NCBI GenBank assembly: GCA_024234325.1
Contig: JACKOJ010000005.1
Coordinates: forward strand, 186,001-250,000
Reading direction: 5' to 3'
Length of the DNA: 64,000 nt
Origin: Pseudomonadales bacterium
Lineage (GTDB): Bacteria > Pseudomonadota > Gammaproteobacteria > Pseudomonadales > Pseudohongiellaceae
Position 1 is the first letter of the stretch, and the number at the start of each line of letters is the position of its first letter. Below the pieces are notes generated by a model that had not been told where the DNA came from, ran no database searches, and saw only the letters and a list, made by a program, of their open reading frames with translations. The position numbers and the translations under genes are program-made. Below are positions 37,335-46,268 of this stretch, one piece after another.

Positions 37335-37888
37335 GCGCGCTGAAAGAACAGGTGACGCTGGCAACGCGGCGCTGGCTTGAGGAGGCGGTTATCGGGCTGA
37401 ACCTGTGCCCGTTTGCCCGTCGCGAGCATGAACAAGGACGCATTCACTTTGCTGTCTGTGAAGAGACAGACGCCGAGGCGCTTCTGCTGTCCTTTGCCAC
37501 CGAACTGCTGCGCCTGGAGCAGGACGCCCAGATTGAGACCACGCTGCTGATTTTTGCCCGCGCGCTGGCGGACTTCGATGACTACCTGGACTTGCTGGAC
37601 ATGGCCCAGGCCTGGCTGGAAGAGCAGGGGCTTGAGGGTGTTTACCAGCTTGCCAGTTTCCATCCCGACTATGTGTTTGCAGACTCACCGGAGACCGATG
37701 CCGCGAACTGCACCAATCGTGCTCCCTGGCCGGTGATTCATCTGCTGCGGGAAGAGAGTGTGGAACAGGCGGTGGCGGCGCATCGCGATACTGCCGCCAT
37801 TCCCGAGCGCAACATCGCGTTGGCGCGGGAGAAAGGCATGGCGTACTGGGATGCCCTGCTGACGCGATTGCGTGAGGGCGGGCGCTGA
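37331..37888 (+). CDS. DUF1415 family protein
   Basis: This 185-residue cytosolic protein begins TRRWLEEAVIGLNLCPFA, the family N terminus with a conserved Cys, and later has YQLASFHPDYVFA and NRAPWPVIHLLRE, all DUF1415 marks. The function is unknown. It is translationally coupled to the DEAD-box helicase through an ATGA overlap, which hints at a link to RNA metabolism but does not prove it. It converges with a small membrane protein gene, 1 bp apart. Confidence 0.88.
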   Translation: MSALKEQVTLATRRWLEEAVIGLNLCPFARREHEQGRIHFAVCEETDAEALLLSFATELLRLEQDAQIETTLLIFARALADFDDYLDLLDMAQAWLEEQGLEGVYQLASFHPDYVFADSPETDAANCTNRAPWPVIHLLREESVEQAVAAHRDTAAIPERNIALAREKGMAYWDALLTRLREGGR

Positions 37889-37889
37889 T

Positions 37890-38225
37890 TCAGATAAAGC
37901 TGAACGTGAGCAGCATATTGGTGAGGTTCAGCAGCAGGAACAGCATGGCGATGCGGGCCAGGGCCTTGCCCGGGTCGCTGCCGCGATAGAAGCGCTGTAC
38001 ACCGATCAGCAATACAAAGGAATAGGCGATTGTTACGACCAGCAGGATGACATAAGGCACCCAGTTGCGTTCGGCCACCAGCACACTGCCAATCAGGAAA
38101 AAGATAACAGCGCCAATCCAGTACAGCGTCCAGTAGGTGCGGGCGAGCCCGTAGTTGGCGCCACTCAGAAAGCGGCCAAGGGCACTGTCGGGTGCCGGGG
38201 AGTGGTTTGTACTGCTGCCCGTCAT
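37890..38225 (-). CDS. Small hypothetical membrane protein
   Basis: This 111-residue protein has a polar N terminus (about 30 residues) followed by three hydrophobic segments: WTLYWIGAVIFFLIGSVLVA, VPYVILLVVTIAYSFVLLIG and IAMLFLLLNLTNMLLTFSF. The basic loop QRFYRGSDPGKALAR lies between the second and third. ATG 38225 has AAGGGAA at suitable spacing. No family is recognised. It stands alone on the minus strand between DUF1415 and a REP pair. Confidence 0.65.
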   Translation of the reverse strand: MTGSSTNHSPAPDSALGRFLSGANYGLARTYWTLYWIGAVIFFLIGSVLVAERNWVPYVILLVVTIAYSFVLLIGVQRFYRGSDPGKALARIAMLFLLLNLTNMLLTFSFI

Positions 38226-38347
38226 GTTGTGATTCCCTTTTCTATTGGTGCCCGCCAAACCAGCAGGGCGCGCCAAGTGTAGCCATTCCCGCCGGGCGGG
38301 GGCAAGCCGGATGCGATAAACGGAATTTCCTGCAGGTACCTTTATTC

Positions 38348-38412
38348 ATCGCCAGCAGGACGTGCTCCTAAATGGTGCGGTACGGACTGCAGCAGCCAGC
38401 CCTGCTGGCGAT
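38348..38412. repeat. REP-like pair (inverted)
   Basis: ATCGCCAGCAGG (38348-38359) and CCTGCTGGCGAT (38401-38412) form a perfect 12-bp inverted repeat around a 41-base spacer. The right unit contains its own hairpin GCCAGC-CCT-GCTGGC (38395-38409), as at 35553-35567. It fills the gap between the small membrane protein and yfbR; the yfbR ribosome site lies downstream of it. Confidence 0.65.
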
Positions 38413-38483
38413 ATGGGCAGGGCAGCGTCATTGCTGCTATGCTTTCCGCCTTGCAGGACCGTGCCACACCACCGGGAGACAGC

Positions 38484-39080
38484 ATGCTCAACACCGTTCG
38501 CAGCCACTTCTACGCCTATATCAGCAAAATCCGTTGGTTGCAGCGCTGGGGGCTGAAGCGCAACGTCATCAACGAGAACGTGATGGAGCACAGCTGGGAA
38601 GTGGCGACGATCGCCCATGCCCTGGGCACCATCCGCAACCGCTGTTTCGACGGCACGCTGGACGTGAATGCGGTAGTGGTCGCGGCGCTGTATCACGACT
38701 GTGGCGAAGTGATCACAGGCGATATGCCCTCACCAATCAAGTATCATTCCCCCGAAATCACCCGGGCCTACAAGGCGGTGGAAAAGCAGGCCGAGCATGA
38801 GTTGCTGAGCCTGTTGCCGGATGCCCTGCAGCAGGATTTTCGCGGCGTGCTGCTGCACGACGAAATTCCCGCCGAACACCTGCAGATCATCAAGGCGGCG
38901 GATACCCTGTGCGCCTATATCAAGTGCCGCTCCGAGGTGATGGCAGGCAATGCCGAATTTTCCCAGGCAGAAAAGGACGTGAAGGCGCGCCTTGAACGCT
39001 TTGATCTGCCCGAGGTGCACTACTTTCTCGAAACCTTTGTGCCCAGCTATGGGCTGACGCTTGACGAGCTGCTGAAATAA
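38484..39080 (+). CDS. yfbR: 5'-deoxynucleotidase YfbR (HD domain)
   Basis: This 198-residue HD-domain phosphohydrolase dephosphorylates deoxyribonucleoside 5'-monophosphates. The metal site is visible: His36 in NVMEHSWEVA, His71-Asp72 in LYHDCGEVITGDMPSPIKY, and a later Asp in IKAADTLCAYIKCR. Length and motif order match E. coli YfbR. ATG 38484 has GGGAG 6 bases upstream. The ppc gene begins 31 bp downstream in the same direction. Confidence 0.93.
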   Translation: MLNTVRSHFYAYISKIRWLQRWGLKRNVINENVMEHSWEVATIAHALGTIRNRCFDGTLDVNAVVVAALYHDCGEVITGDMPSPIKYHSPEITRAYKAVEKQAEHELLSLLPDALQQDFRGVLLHDEIPAEHLQIIKAADTLCAYIKCRSEVMAGNAEFSQAEKDVKARLERFDLPEVHYFLETFVPSYGLTLDELLK

Positions 39081-39111
39081 CACGCCTGCTGACAGGAGGA
39101 TTGCACACACA

Positions 39112-41682
39112 ATGGTAGACCAGGTCGCCAAGACGTTTTCCGAGCTCGTTGAGCTGAAATTCCAGCTGTATAACAGTCTTTTTCTGACCCTGCCGCTCGA
39201 CGCGGTGGAGCAGACCGGCACCCTGTTGCCCCTCCTCAGCGAGGCCTGCACCCACGGGCTGGACCAGGGGCTGAGCCCCGCCGAGATCGTGCAGAACTTC
39301 TTCGAGGTACACCGCCCCCAGTTCGGTGAACAGGAACAGATCCAGTTCCTGTTCAAGGTGATTCAGTATGTGGAGCGCCAGGTGGTGCTGGTGGATGCGC
39401 TCGAAGATGCCTCGTACAGCCGGATTCACCGCGTGGCGGGCAAGGGCTCGCTGGTGCAACTGGTGGAGCGTGCGCGCGACAATGATCTGAACGATAAGCT
39501 GGGTGAATTGCTGGAGAATTTTGGCGTACGCGTGGTGCTCACGGCCCACCCCACCCAGTTCTACACCGGCCCGGTGCTGGCGATTATTTCCGACCTTACT
39601 GACGCCCTGTCCAAAGATGAAGTCGGCACCGCGCGCGACCTTCTGCAGCAACTGGGCAACACGCCCTTCTTCCAGAAGGAGAAGCCTACCCCCTTCGACG
39701 AGGCGGTGCTGCTGACCTGGTATCTCGGCAATATTTTCTACCCCGGCATCGGCGACATCGTGGACAAGCTGGCAGAGTTCCACCCGGACAAGGTCACCGC
39801 GAACCAGGAGCTGATTTCCATCGGCTTCTGGCCCGGAGGCGATCGCGACGGCAACCCGTTCGTCACCACCGAGACGACGCTGCGCGTGGCGGCGAAGCTG
39901 CGCTATACCATTCTGAGCTGCTACCACCAGAACATCCGCGCGCTCAAACGGCGCCTGAGTTTCCGCGACACCTACAAACGACTGGAGGCGCTGGAGCAGA
40001 GCCTGCATCAGGAGCTCAGCGAATCCGCCATCAGCGAACCACTCTCCATGGAGCATTTCCTGCGCGAACTGGATGAGATCGAGTCTGTCCTGGTGGAACA
40101 GCACCAGGGGCTGTACCGTGATCAGCTACAGTCCTTCCGACGCAAACTGAAGCTGTTCGGTTTCCACTTTGCCAGTCTCGATATCCGTCAGGACAGCCGC
40201 ATTATCGCCACTGCGTTCAAGTCAGTTTCTGCAAAGGTGCCAGGTCTGCTTCCCGATGATTTTGATCAGCGTGATGACGCTGGCAAGATCGATTGCCTGC
40301 TGCAGATTCGCGGCAGCGTGAACCCGCAGGATTTCGAGGAGCCGGTGCTGCAGGACACGCTGGCTTCCTTCGGTGTGATTCGTCGCATTCAGGCACTCAA
40401 CGGCCCGCGCGCGGCGCACCGCTATATCATCAGCAACTGCCGTGGCCCGGTGGATCTCGCGCGTGTACACGCCCTGTTCCGGCTCTGCGGCTGGGGCGAC
40501 GAGGCGATCACGGCAGACATCGTGCCCCTGTTCGAGACGGTGGACGATCTGCGCGGTGCCGGGGAGGCCATGTCGGCGATTTACGAACACCCGATCTACA
40601 GGGCGCATCTGCAGCAGCGCCGCAGTCGCCAGACGGTGATGCTGGGTTTCTCCGATGGCACCAAGGACGGCGGCTACCTGATGGCCAACTGGTCCATCTA
40701 CCGCGCCAAGGAAGACCTGACCCGAGTCTCGCGCGCCGCCGGTGTCGAGGTGCTGTTTTTCGACGGTCGTGGTGGTCCGCCCGCACGCGGGGGTGGCGAT
40801 ACCTATCTGTTCTACGCCGCCCTGGGCAAGAAGATCGAGAGCAACCAGATCCAGATGACCGTGCAGGGGCAGACCATCTCTACCCTCTACGGCATCAAGG
40901 CCGCCGCCGTGCACAACATGAGCCAGTTGTTGACGGCGGGGCTGGAGAACAACCTGTACGAGCGCCCCGAACGGGAGCTGGATGCCGAGCAGCGCACGCT
41001 GCTGATGACGCTGTCCGAATCCAGCTATCGCGCCTACGATGCGTTCAAGAAACATCCGCTCTTCCTGCCGTATCTGGAGGAAATGAGCACGCTGAAGTAT
41101 TACGCCATGACCAATATCGGCAGCCGTCCGGCGAAGCGGGGCGGGGGCAGCAGCCTGGCGTTTGAGGATCTGCGGGCCATTCCCTTCGTCGGCGCCTGGA
41201 GCCAGTTGAAACAGAATGTGCCCGGCTTCTACGGGTTGGGCACGGCGCTGAAGGCGCAGGAAGACGCCGGTCGCTGGGAAGATTGCGTGGCGCTCTACCA
41301 GCGCTCGCGCTTCTTCCGCGCGCTGATCTCCAACAGCATGCAGAGCATGAAGAAGACCAATTTCGAACTCACGCGTTATATGGAGAAGGATCCGCGTTTC
41401 GGCGGGTTCTGGACCACGCTGCATGAGGAGTACCAGCTCAGCCGGGCCATGGTGCTGAAGATTTCCGGGCAGAAGTGGCTGCTGGAAGACAATCACCGCA
41501 GCCGCATGAGCATTCAGTTACGCGAGCGCGTAGTGCTGCCGCTGCTGACTGTGCAGCAGTATGCGCTGATGCGCATCCAGCAGGCCCGCAGCAGTGGCGA
41601 GGGCGAGACGCTGGAGCTGTACGAGAAGATGGTGATGCGTTCCCTGTTCGGCAACATCAACGCCAGCCGGAATTCCGCATGA
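39112..41682 (+). CDS. ppc: Phosphoenolpyruvate carboxylase, divergent (Bacteroidetes-like) type
   Basis: This 856-residue enzyme forms oxaloacetate from PEP and bicarbonate to refill the TCA cycle. Catalytic His146 is in VLTAHPTQ, and GGDRDGNP is intact. Other motifs differ from enterobacterial PEPC: MLGFSDGTKDGGYLMANW in place of the SDS-AKDAG form, FFDGRGGPPARGGG in place of HGRGGTVGRGG, and a C terminus NINASRNSA instead of QNTG. The wording recalls PEPC of Bacteroidetes. The last codons overlap the start of the MHS transporter (ATGA). Confidence 0.9.
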   Translation: MVDQVAKTFSELVELKFQLYNSLFLTLPLDAVEQTGTLLPLLSEACTHGLDQGLSPAEIVQNFFEVHRPQFGEQEQIQFLFKVIQYVERQVVLVDALEDASYSRIHRVAGKGSLVQLVERARDNDLNDKLGELLENFGVRVVLTAHPTQFYTGPVLAIISDLTDALSKDEVGTARDLLQQLGNTPFFQKEKPTPFDEAVLLTWYLGNIFYPGIGDIVDKLAEFHPDKVTANQELISIGFWPGGDRDGNPFVTTETTLRVAAKLRYTILSCYHQNIRALKRRLSFRDTYKRLEALEQSLHQELSESAISEPLSMEHFLRELDEIESVLVEQHQGLYRDQLQSFRRKLKLFGFHFASLDIRQDSRIIATAFKSVSAKVPGLLPDDFDQRDDAGKIDCLLQIRGSVNPQDFEEPVLQDTLASFGVIRRIQALNGPRAAHRYIISNCRGPVDLARVHALFRLCGWGDEAITADIVPLFETVDDLRGAGEAMSAIYEHPIYRAHLQQRRSRQTVMLGFSDGTKDGGYLMANWSIYRAKEDLTRVSRAAGVEVLFFDGRGGPPARGGGDTYLFYAALGKKIESNQIQMTVQGQTISTLYGIKAAAVHNMSQLLTAGLENNLYERPERELDAEQRTLLMTLSESSYRAYDAFKKHPLFLPYLEEMSTLKYYAMTNIGSRPAKRGGGSSLAFEDLRAIPFVGAWSQLKQNVPGFYGLGTALKAQEDAGRWEDCVALYQRSRFFRALISNSMQSMKKTNFELTRYMEKDPRFGGFWTTLHEEYQLSRAMVLKISGQKWLLEDNHRSRMSIQLRERVVLPLLTVQQYALMRIQQARSSGEGETLELYEKMVMRSLFGNINASRNSA

Positions 41683-42935
41683 ACCCGCGCCGCATCCTGT
41701 TCGCCAGCCTGGTCGGCACCACCATCGAGTTTTTCGATTTCTACATCTATGGCACGGCGGCGGTGCTGGTGTTTCCCCAGTTGTTTTTCCCTGGGGGCGA
41801 TCCGGCCACGGCCACGCTGCAATCCCTGGCCACCTTCGCACTCGCCTTCTTCGCACGTCCGCTGGGCTCCGCCCTGTTCGGGCATTTTGGGGATCGCATC
41901 GGGCGCAAGGCCACGCTGGTAGCGGCATTGCTGACCATGGGCCTGTCCACTGTGATGATCGGTCTGTTGCCCACCTACGCGAGCATTGGCGTTCTGGCGC
42001 CGGCGCTGCTGGCACTGTGCCGCTTTGGTCAGGGCATCGGCCTGGGGGGCGAGTGGGGCGGTGCCGTGCTGCTGGCGACGGAGAATGCGCCGGAGGGCAA
42101 GCGCGCCTGGTACGGCATGTTCCCGCAGCTCGGGGCCCCCATCGGTTTCATTCTTTCCACGCTGGTGTTCGTGATGCTCAGCGCGGTGCTGAGCGAGGAA
42201 CAGTTCTTCGCCTGGGGCTGGCGTGTTCCCTTCCTTGCCAGTGCACTGCTGGTGTTCGTCGGCCTCTACGTGCGCCTGCAGATCACCGAGACGCAGGCCT
42301 TCCAGAGTGCCATCGACAACGACGAACGGGTGAAGGTGCCTCTTGTCACGGTATTGCGCGAGCATACCCGCACACTGATCCTGGCCACGCTGATGGCGAC
42401 TACGACCTTTGTGGTGTTCTACCTGATGACCGTGTTTACCCTGAGCTGGGGCACCAGCGAACTCGGTTTCCTGCGGCAGGATTTCCTGATGATGCAACTG
42501 GTGGGCGTGCTGTTCTTCGGTGCGCTGATTCCTGTGTCTGCCGTGGTGGCCGACCGTGTGGGGCGTATCCGCATGTTGATCTATGCCACGCTGTTCATCA
42601 TGGCCTTCGGGCTGATCTTCGGCCCCCTGTTTGCGGGTGGCAGTGCCTTGATTGTCACGGTGATGCTCGCGCTGGGCCTGTCCTGCATGGGGCTGACCTA
42701 TGGCCCTCTCGGTACCGCGCTGTCGGAACTGTTCCCCACCTCGGTGCGCTACACCGGTGCGTCGATGGCTTTCAATCTGGCGGGCATCTTCGGCGGCTCC
42801 CTGGCGCCCTATATCGCCACCTGGCTGGCCGTGAACCACGGCATCGCGGCGGTGGGCTACTACCTCACCGGCATGGGCGTACTGACCCTCGCCGCGCTGC
42901 TGGTGATCAAGGGGTCAGGTTCCTACAGGGTCTGA
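41679..42935 (+). CDS. MFS metabolite:H+ symporter (MHS family)
   Basis: This 418-residue 12-helix transporter begins VGTTIEFFDFYIYGTAA and has GHFGDRIGRKATLV and GQGIGLGGEWGGAVLLATE, the MHS signatures shared with ShiA, ProP and KgtP. It probably imports a carboxylate, amino acid or compatible solute. It is translationally coupled to ppc, so a C4/C3 acid is a reasonable but unproven substrate. Its 3' end overlaps the convergent yaeQ by 13 bases. Confidence 0.9.
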   Translation: MNPRRILFASLVGTTIEFFDFYIYGTAAVLVFPQLFFPGGDPATATLQSLATFALAFFARPLGSALFGHFGDRIGRKATLVAALLTMGLSTVMIGLLPTYASIGVLAPALLALCRFGQGIGLGGEWGGAVLLATENAPEGKRAWYGMFPQLGAPIGFILSTLVFVMLSAVLSEEQFFAWGWRVPFLASALLVFVGLYVRLQITETQAFQSAIDNDERVKVPLVTVLREHTRTLILATLMATTTFVVFYLMTVFTLSWGTSELGFLRQDFLMMQLVGVLFFGALIPVSAVVADRVGRIRMLIYATLFIMAFGLIFGPLFAGGSALIVTVMLALGLSCMGLTYGPLGTALSELFPTSVRYTGASMAFNLAGIFGGSLAPYIATWLAVNHGIAAVGYYLTGMGVLTLAALLVIKGSGSYRV

Positions 42936-43477
42936 TCCTGTGCTTGCTTCAGCCAGCGCAGGCGCAGGCTGACTTCCTTCCGCCCATCCGACAGCGTAAT
43001 CCCGTCGTCCTGAATCGTGCACTGCAAATCCATGCTGCGCTCGTACAGGGCGGCGATGTCGCCGTCTTCCACCTCCAGGCTGCCGACGCTGAGATTGTCG
43101 AAGCGCTGGAATTCGCTGCCGAACTTGCTCCACCAGGGGCCAGCATTGCGGGGCTGGTAGGTGTAGAGGAACACCTGCGCGGCACGCCCGCAGGCCTTGC
43201 GCACGCGCTTCTCTTCCGGCTGGCCGAGATCGATCCAGCAGGTGATGGCACCGGTGAGATCCTTTTCCCACAGATCGGGTTCGTCCTCGGTGCTGAGCCC
43301 TCGCGTAAACGCGAGGGCATCACTGGCGTGCAGGGCAAAGGCGAGCACGCGCATGAGCAGGCGCTCCTCGGTCTCGGAGGGGTGCTGGGCGATGGTCAGG
43401 CTGTGGGAGCCGAAATAGTCGCGGTTGAAATCGCAGAGCTGCAGTTGCGCCTTGCAGACCGTTGCTTTGGTGGCCAT
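42923..43477 (-). CDS. yaeQ: YaeQ family protein
   Basis: This 184-residue protein has HPSETEERLLMRVLAFAL, TRGLSTEDEPDLW, WIDLGQPEEKRVRKAC and MDLQCTIQDDGITLSDG, matching YaeQ throughout. YaeQ adopts a PD-(D/E)XK-like fold; a role in transcription elongation was proposed and later disputed, and the physiological function is unknown. ATG 43477 aligns with the E. coli start (MALKAT); ATG 43486 would add three residues. Confidence 0.9.
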   Translation of the reverse strand: MATKATVCKAQLQLCDFNRDYFGSHSLTIAQHPSETEERLLMRVLAFALHASDALAFTRGLSTEDEPDLWEKDLTGAITCWIDLGQPEEKRVRKACGRAAQVFLYTYQPRNAGPWWSKFGSEFQRFDNLSVGSLEVEDGDIAALYERSMDLQCTIQDDGITLSDGRKEVSLRLRWLKQAQDQTL

Positions 43478-43581
43478 GGCATTCACTCGTGTGGATTAAG
43501 GCGCGGATGATCCCAGCAAGGCGGCGCTAAAGCAATGTTGATTCGCCGCCCCAGTAGCTCGACCCGGGTGGGGGAAGATGA

Positions 43582-43654
43582 CATTCAGAGCACGCCAAAA
43601 AACACACATCCCTGTGCAGGCTCGGCCTGCGTTTCCGACCGCCTGGGATGGCGG
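43582..43654 (-). repeat. Dispersed structured element, copy 3 (degenerate, inverted)
   Basis: Read on the minus strand, 43625-43582 repeats the core CCGAGCCTGCACAGGGATGTG followed by TTTTTTGGCGTG and CTGAATG, as in copies 1 and 2. A 5-bp hairpin (CCGCC 43639-43643 with GGCGG 43650-43654) sits at the place of the variable hairpin. No long outer stem was found, so the copy may be decayed. A second small hairpin (GTCGG...CCGAC, 43658-43686) follows. Confidence 0.7.
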
Positions 43655-43803
43655 GAGTGTCGGTATTGCAGGAGCAAATTGCCGACCTTGGCGCCCGACG
43701 CTCCTCCATCCCCGATACATCACACCACTCGGACTCTCTATCGGTTCGTCCCCTGTATCGCTCCGTTCCGGGCCGTTTCATCCTGCGCTTGGCACAATGT
43801 CAG

Positions 43804-43922
43804 TCCTGGCCAGAGGGTGTCCGCTTTCAGGACCGTCACGCACCAAGGACGGTGCGTGCCGAGCCTGCACAGGGATGTGCGCCTTTTGGCGTGTCCGGAA
43901 AGCGGACACCCTCTGGCCAGGA
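43804..43922. repeat. Dispersed structured palindromic element, copy 2
   Basis: A perfect 25-bp outer inverted repeat (43804-43828 with 43898-43922) encloses an 8-bp hairpin (CACGCACC 43837-43844 with GGTGCGTG 43851-43858) and the conserved core CCGAGCCTGCACAGGGATGTG (from 43859) with TTTTGGCGTGT. The outer stem and first hairpin have sequences unrelated to copy 1 but identical architecture. Together with copy 3 it occupies most of the gene-free gap 43478-44023, in which no gene was found. Confidence 0.8.
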
Positions 43923-44023
43923 CGAACTACGAAGCATACGCATCGCTCGTTCTTGCACCGCAACCGACCTTCCGTTAGTTTTGGACACCCTCCGGCGATC
44001 CGGGCTAACAAGAACAACGCACC

Positions 44024-45238
44024 ATGACTCACAAGTACACCATCGGCTTTGTCTTCGTGACCCTGCTGATCGACTCGATCGGTTTCGGCATCATCCTTCC
44101 CGTCATGCCCCAGCTCATCATGAGCGTCACAGGCGAAGGACTGTCCGATGCCGCCCGCTTTGGCGGCTGGCTCATGATGGTGTATGCCCTCATGCAGTTC
44201 TTCTTCTCGCCCGTGATGGGCAATATCTCCGACCGCTTCGGGCGTCGGCCCGTGTTGCTGCTGACCCTGCTGCTGCTCGGCATCGATTATCTGATCATGG
44301 CCTGGGCGCCCACACTGGCGTGGCTGTTCCTCGGACGCCTGATCGCCGGCATTGCCGCGTCCACCTACAGTACCTGTTATGCCGTGATTGCAGACGTCAC
44401 GCCCGCCGAGAGACGCACCCAGACTTTCGGGCTGGTCGGAGCAGCCTTTGGCACCGGCTTTATTCTGGGCCCCCTCATCGGCGGCCTGCTGGGAGAATAT
44501 GGCGCCCGCCTGCCCTTTGTGGCGGCTGCCGTGCTCGCATTCAGCAATCTCACCTTCGGTTTCTTTGTCATGCCCGAGACCCTGCCACAGGGCGAGCGTC
44601 GTGCGTTCAACTGGCGCCGGGCCAACCCCACCGGCACGCTGATGGCCCTGCGCAAGTATCCCGTGGTGATCGGACTGATCTTTGTCTATTTTTTGTTCAT
44701 GATGGGGCATCACGCACTGCCCAGCACCTGGACCTATTTCACCCTGGAGAAGTTTGCCTGGAGCGAGCGTGAGGTGGGTTATTCCTTCGCCTTCGTCGGC
44801 GTTCTGATGATCTTTACCCAGGCGTTCCTGCTGCGTCGGGTGGTGCCCCGTATCGGTCAGTACAAGGCGGCGCTGATCGGCTTCGGTTTCTGCCTGCTGT
44901 CCTTTGTCGGCTATGCCATGGCCAGCAGTAGCTGGATGCTCTACCTGTTCATGATCCCCGGTGCGCTACAGGGTTTTGTCATGCCGTCGGTCAACGGCAT
45001 CATGTCGGGGCAGATTCCGGCGAACTCCCAGGGCGAGCTGCAGGGCGGGGTGGCCAGCATGTCCAGCCTGACGTCCATTCTCAGCCCGCCCCTGATGACC
45101 GGAGCCTTTTACCTGTTCAGCAGGGACGACGCGCCGGTGTATTTCCCGGGAGCCCCGTTCGCGCTGGCGGCCCTGCTGACGGCCCTGGCGCTGCTGGTGT
45201 TCCTGCGCTCTGCAGAGCCGAAGCCCGCCGCTACCTGA
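44024..45238 (+). CDS. MFS exporter, TetA/TCR-like 12-helix
   Basis: This 404-residue major-facilitator drug/proton antiporter begins VTLLIDSIGFGIILPVMPQL, the TetA-type first helix, and has GNISDRFGRRPVLLLTL (motif A) and GAAFGTGFILGPLIGGLLGE (motif C). The closest named relatives are tetracycline exporters of the TCR group, but chromosomal members often have other substrates and no TetR gene is adjacent. ATG 44024 is followed directly by the family N terminus. The repeat-rich region lies just upstream. Confidence 0.88.
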   Translation: MTHKYTIGFVFVTLLIDSIGFGIILPVMPQLIMSVTGEGLSDAARFGGWLMMVYALMQFFFSPVMGNISDRFGRRPVLLLTLLLLGIDYLIMAWAPTLAWLFLGRLIAGIAASTYSTCYAVIADVTPAERRTQTFGLVGAAFGTGFILGPLIGGLLGEYGARLPFVAAAVLAFSNLTFGFFVMPETLPQGERRAFNWRRANPTGTLMALRKYPVVIGLIFVYFLFMMGHHALPSTWTYFTLEKFAWSEREVGYSFAFVGVLMIFTQAFLLRRVVPRIGQYKAALIGFGFCLLSFVGYAMASSSWMLYLFMIPGALQGFVMPSVNGIMSGQIPANSQGELQGGVASMSSLTSILSPPLMTGAFYLFSRDDAPVYFPGAPFALAALLTALALLVFLRSAEPKPAAT

Positions 45239-45330
45239 GCGGCGGTCGGGGCAAGACAAAGCGGGTCGTTTTGGCTACACTCCCGGCGAGCCTGAATTGA
45301 GTGCTTTCGACAACAATAACGAGGTTTTCT

Positions 45331-46254
45331 ATGTTCCGTTCCCTGTACACCCGCATTGTGACAGCCTGTCTTCTCTGCGCCGCGGCGAGCCTTGCCAGCG
45401 CTTCCGACATCAAACTGGTCCGTTTTGGTCCCGCCGGTCAGGAAAAGCCCGGTATCGTGGACGCCGACGGTCGCATTCATGACCTGTCCGGCCACATCAG
45501 CGACATCACGCCGGATGTTCTGTCCGACGAAGGCATGGCCGCGATTGCTGCCATCCCCATGAGCCAACTGCCGGTGGTGCAGGGCAACCCGCGCCTGGGT
45601 GTGCCGCTGACCGGCATCGGCAAGATCATGGCCATCGGTTTCAACTACGTGAACCATGCCGCCGAAATGGCGGTGGAGCTGCCCACCGAGCCCCTGCTGT
45701 TCATGAAAGCCAACTCCTCGCTGAACGGCCCCTTCGATGACGTCATCCAGCCGCGCAACGGCAACAAGCTGGACTATGAGTCTGAATTGGTGGTGGTGAT
45801 CGGCAAGCGCGCGCAATACATTTCCGAGGCCGAGGTGTTCGACTATATCGCTGGTTATACGGTCGGGCATGATGTGTCCGAGCGCGCGTTCCAGCGCGAG
45901 CGCGGCGGCCAGTTCACCAAGGGCAAGAGTGCCGACACCTTCGCGCCGGTGGGTCCCTATCTGCTGGGGCGCGATCTGGTGAAAGATCCGCAGGCACTCG
46001 GCATCTGGTCCGAAGTGAATGGCGAGATGCGCCAACAGGGCAATACCGCTGACATGGTGTTCGGGGTGGCGCAGATTGTGAGCCACCTGAGCCAGTTCAT
46101 GACGCTCTACCCCGGCGACATCATTTTCACCGGCACACCTGCGGGAGTGGGCGATGGCATGGTCCCTCCGGTCTATCTGAAGCCGGGTGACGTCGTGCGG
46201 GTTGGTATTGACGGGATGGGCTTCCAGCGCCAGACCATCGTCGCGCCGCGCTAG
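45331..46254 (+). CDS. Fumarylacetoacetate hydrolase (FAH) family protein with signal peptide
   Basis: This 307-residue protein has an FAH fold. GFNYVNHAAEM, LDYESELVVVIGKRA (acidic metal ligands), GYTVGHDVSERA (Asp ligand) and GDIIFTGTPAGVGDG are all present. Residues 1-24 form a clear signal peptide (LLCAAASLASA), which is unusual because FAH-family enzymes are normally cytosolic. ATG 45331 has GAGG 8 bases upstream. The reaction is probably hydrolysis or isomerisation of a beta-diketo acid; the substrate is unknown. A hairpin follows the stop, then a TonB-receptor-like gene. Confidence 0.87.
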   Translation: MFRSLYTRIVTACLLCAAASLASASDIKLVRFGPAGQEKPGIVDADGRIHDLSGHISDITPDVLSDEGMAAIAAIPMSQLPVVQGNPRLGVPLTGIGKIMAIGFNYVNHAAEMAVELPTEPLLFMKANSSLNGPFDDVIQPRNGNKLDYESELVVVIGKRAQYISEAEVFDYIAGYTVGHDVSERAFQRERGGQFTKGKSADTFAPVGPYLLGRDLVKDPQALGIWSEVNGEMRQQGNTADMVFGVAQIVSHLSQFMTLYPGDIIFTGTPAGVGDGMVPPVYLKPGDVVRVGIDGMGFQRQTIVAPR

Positions 46255-46268
46255 GGCGCATTCGGCAG

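Noticed and set aside
43478..44023. Short frames in the yaeQ-exporter gap
   Set aside because: They translate the palindromic repeat copies, and the same peptides recur at 1315-1433; the repeat explains them.
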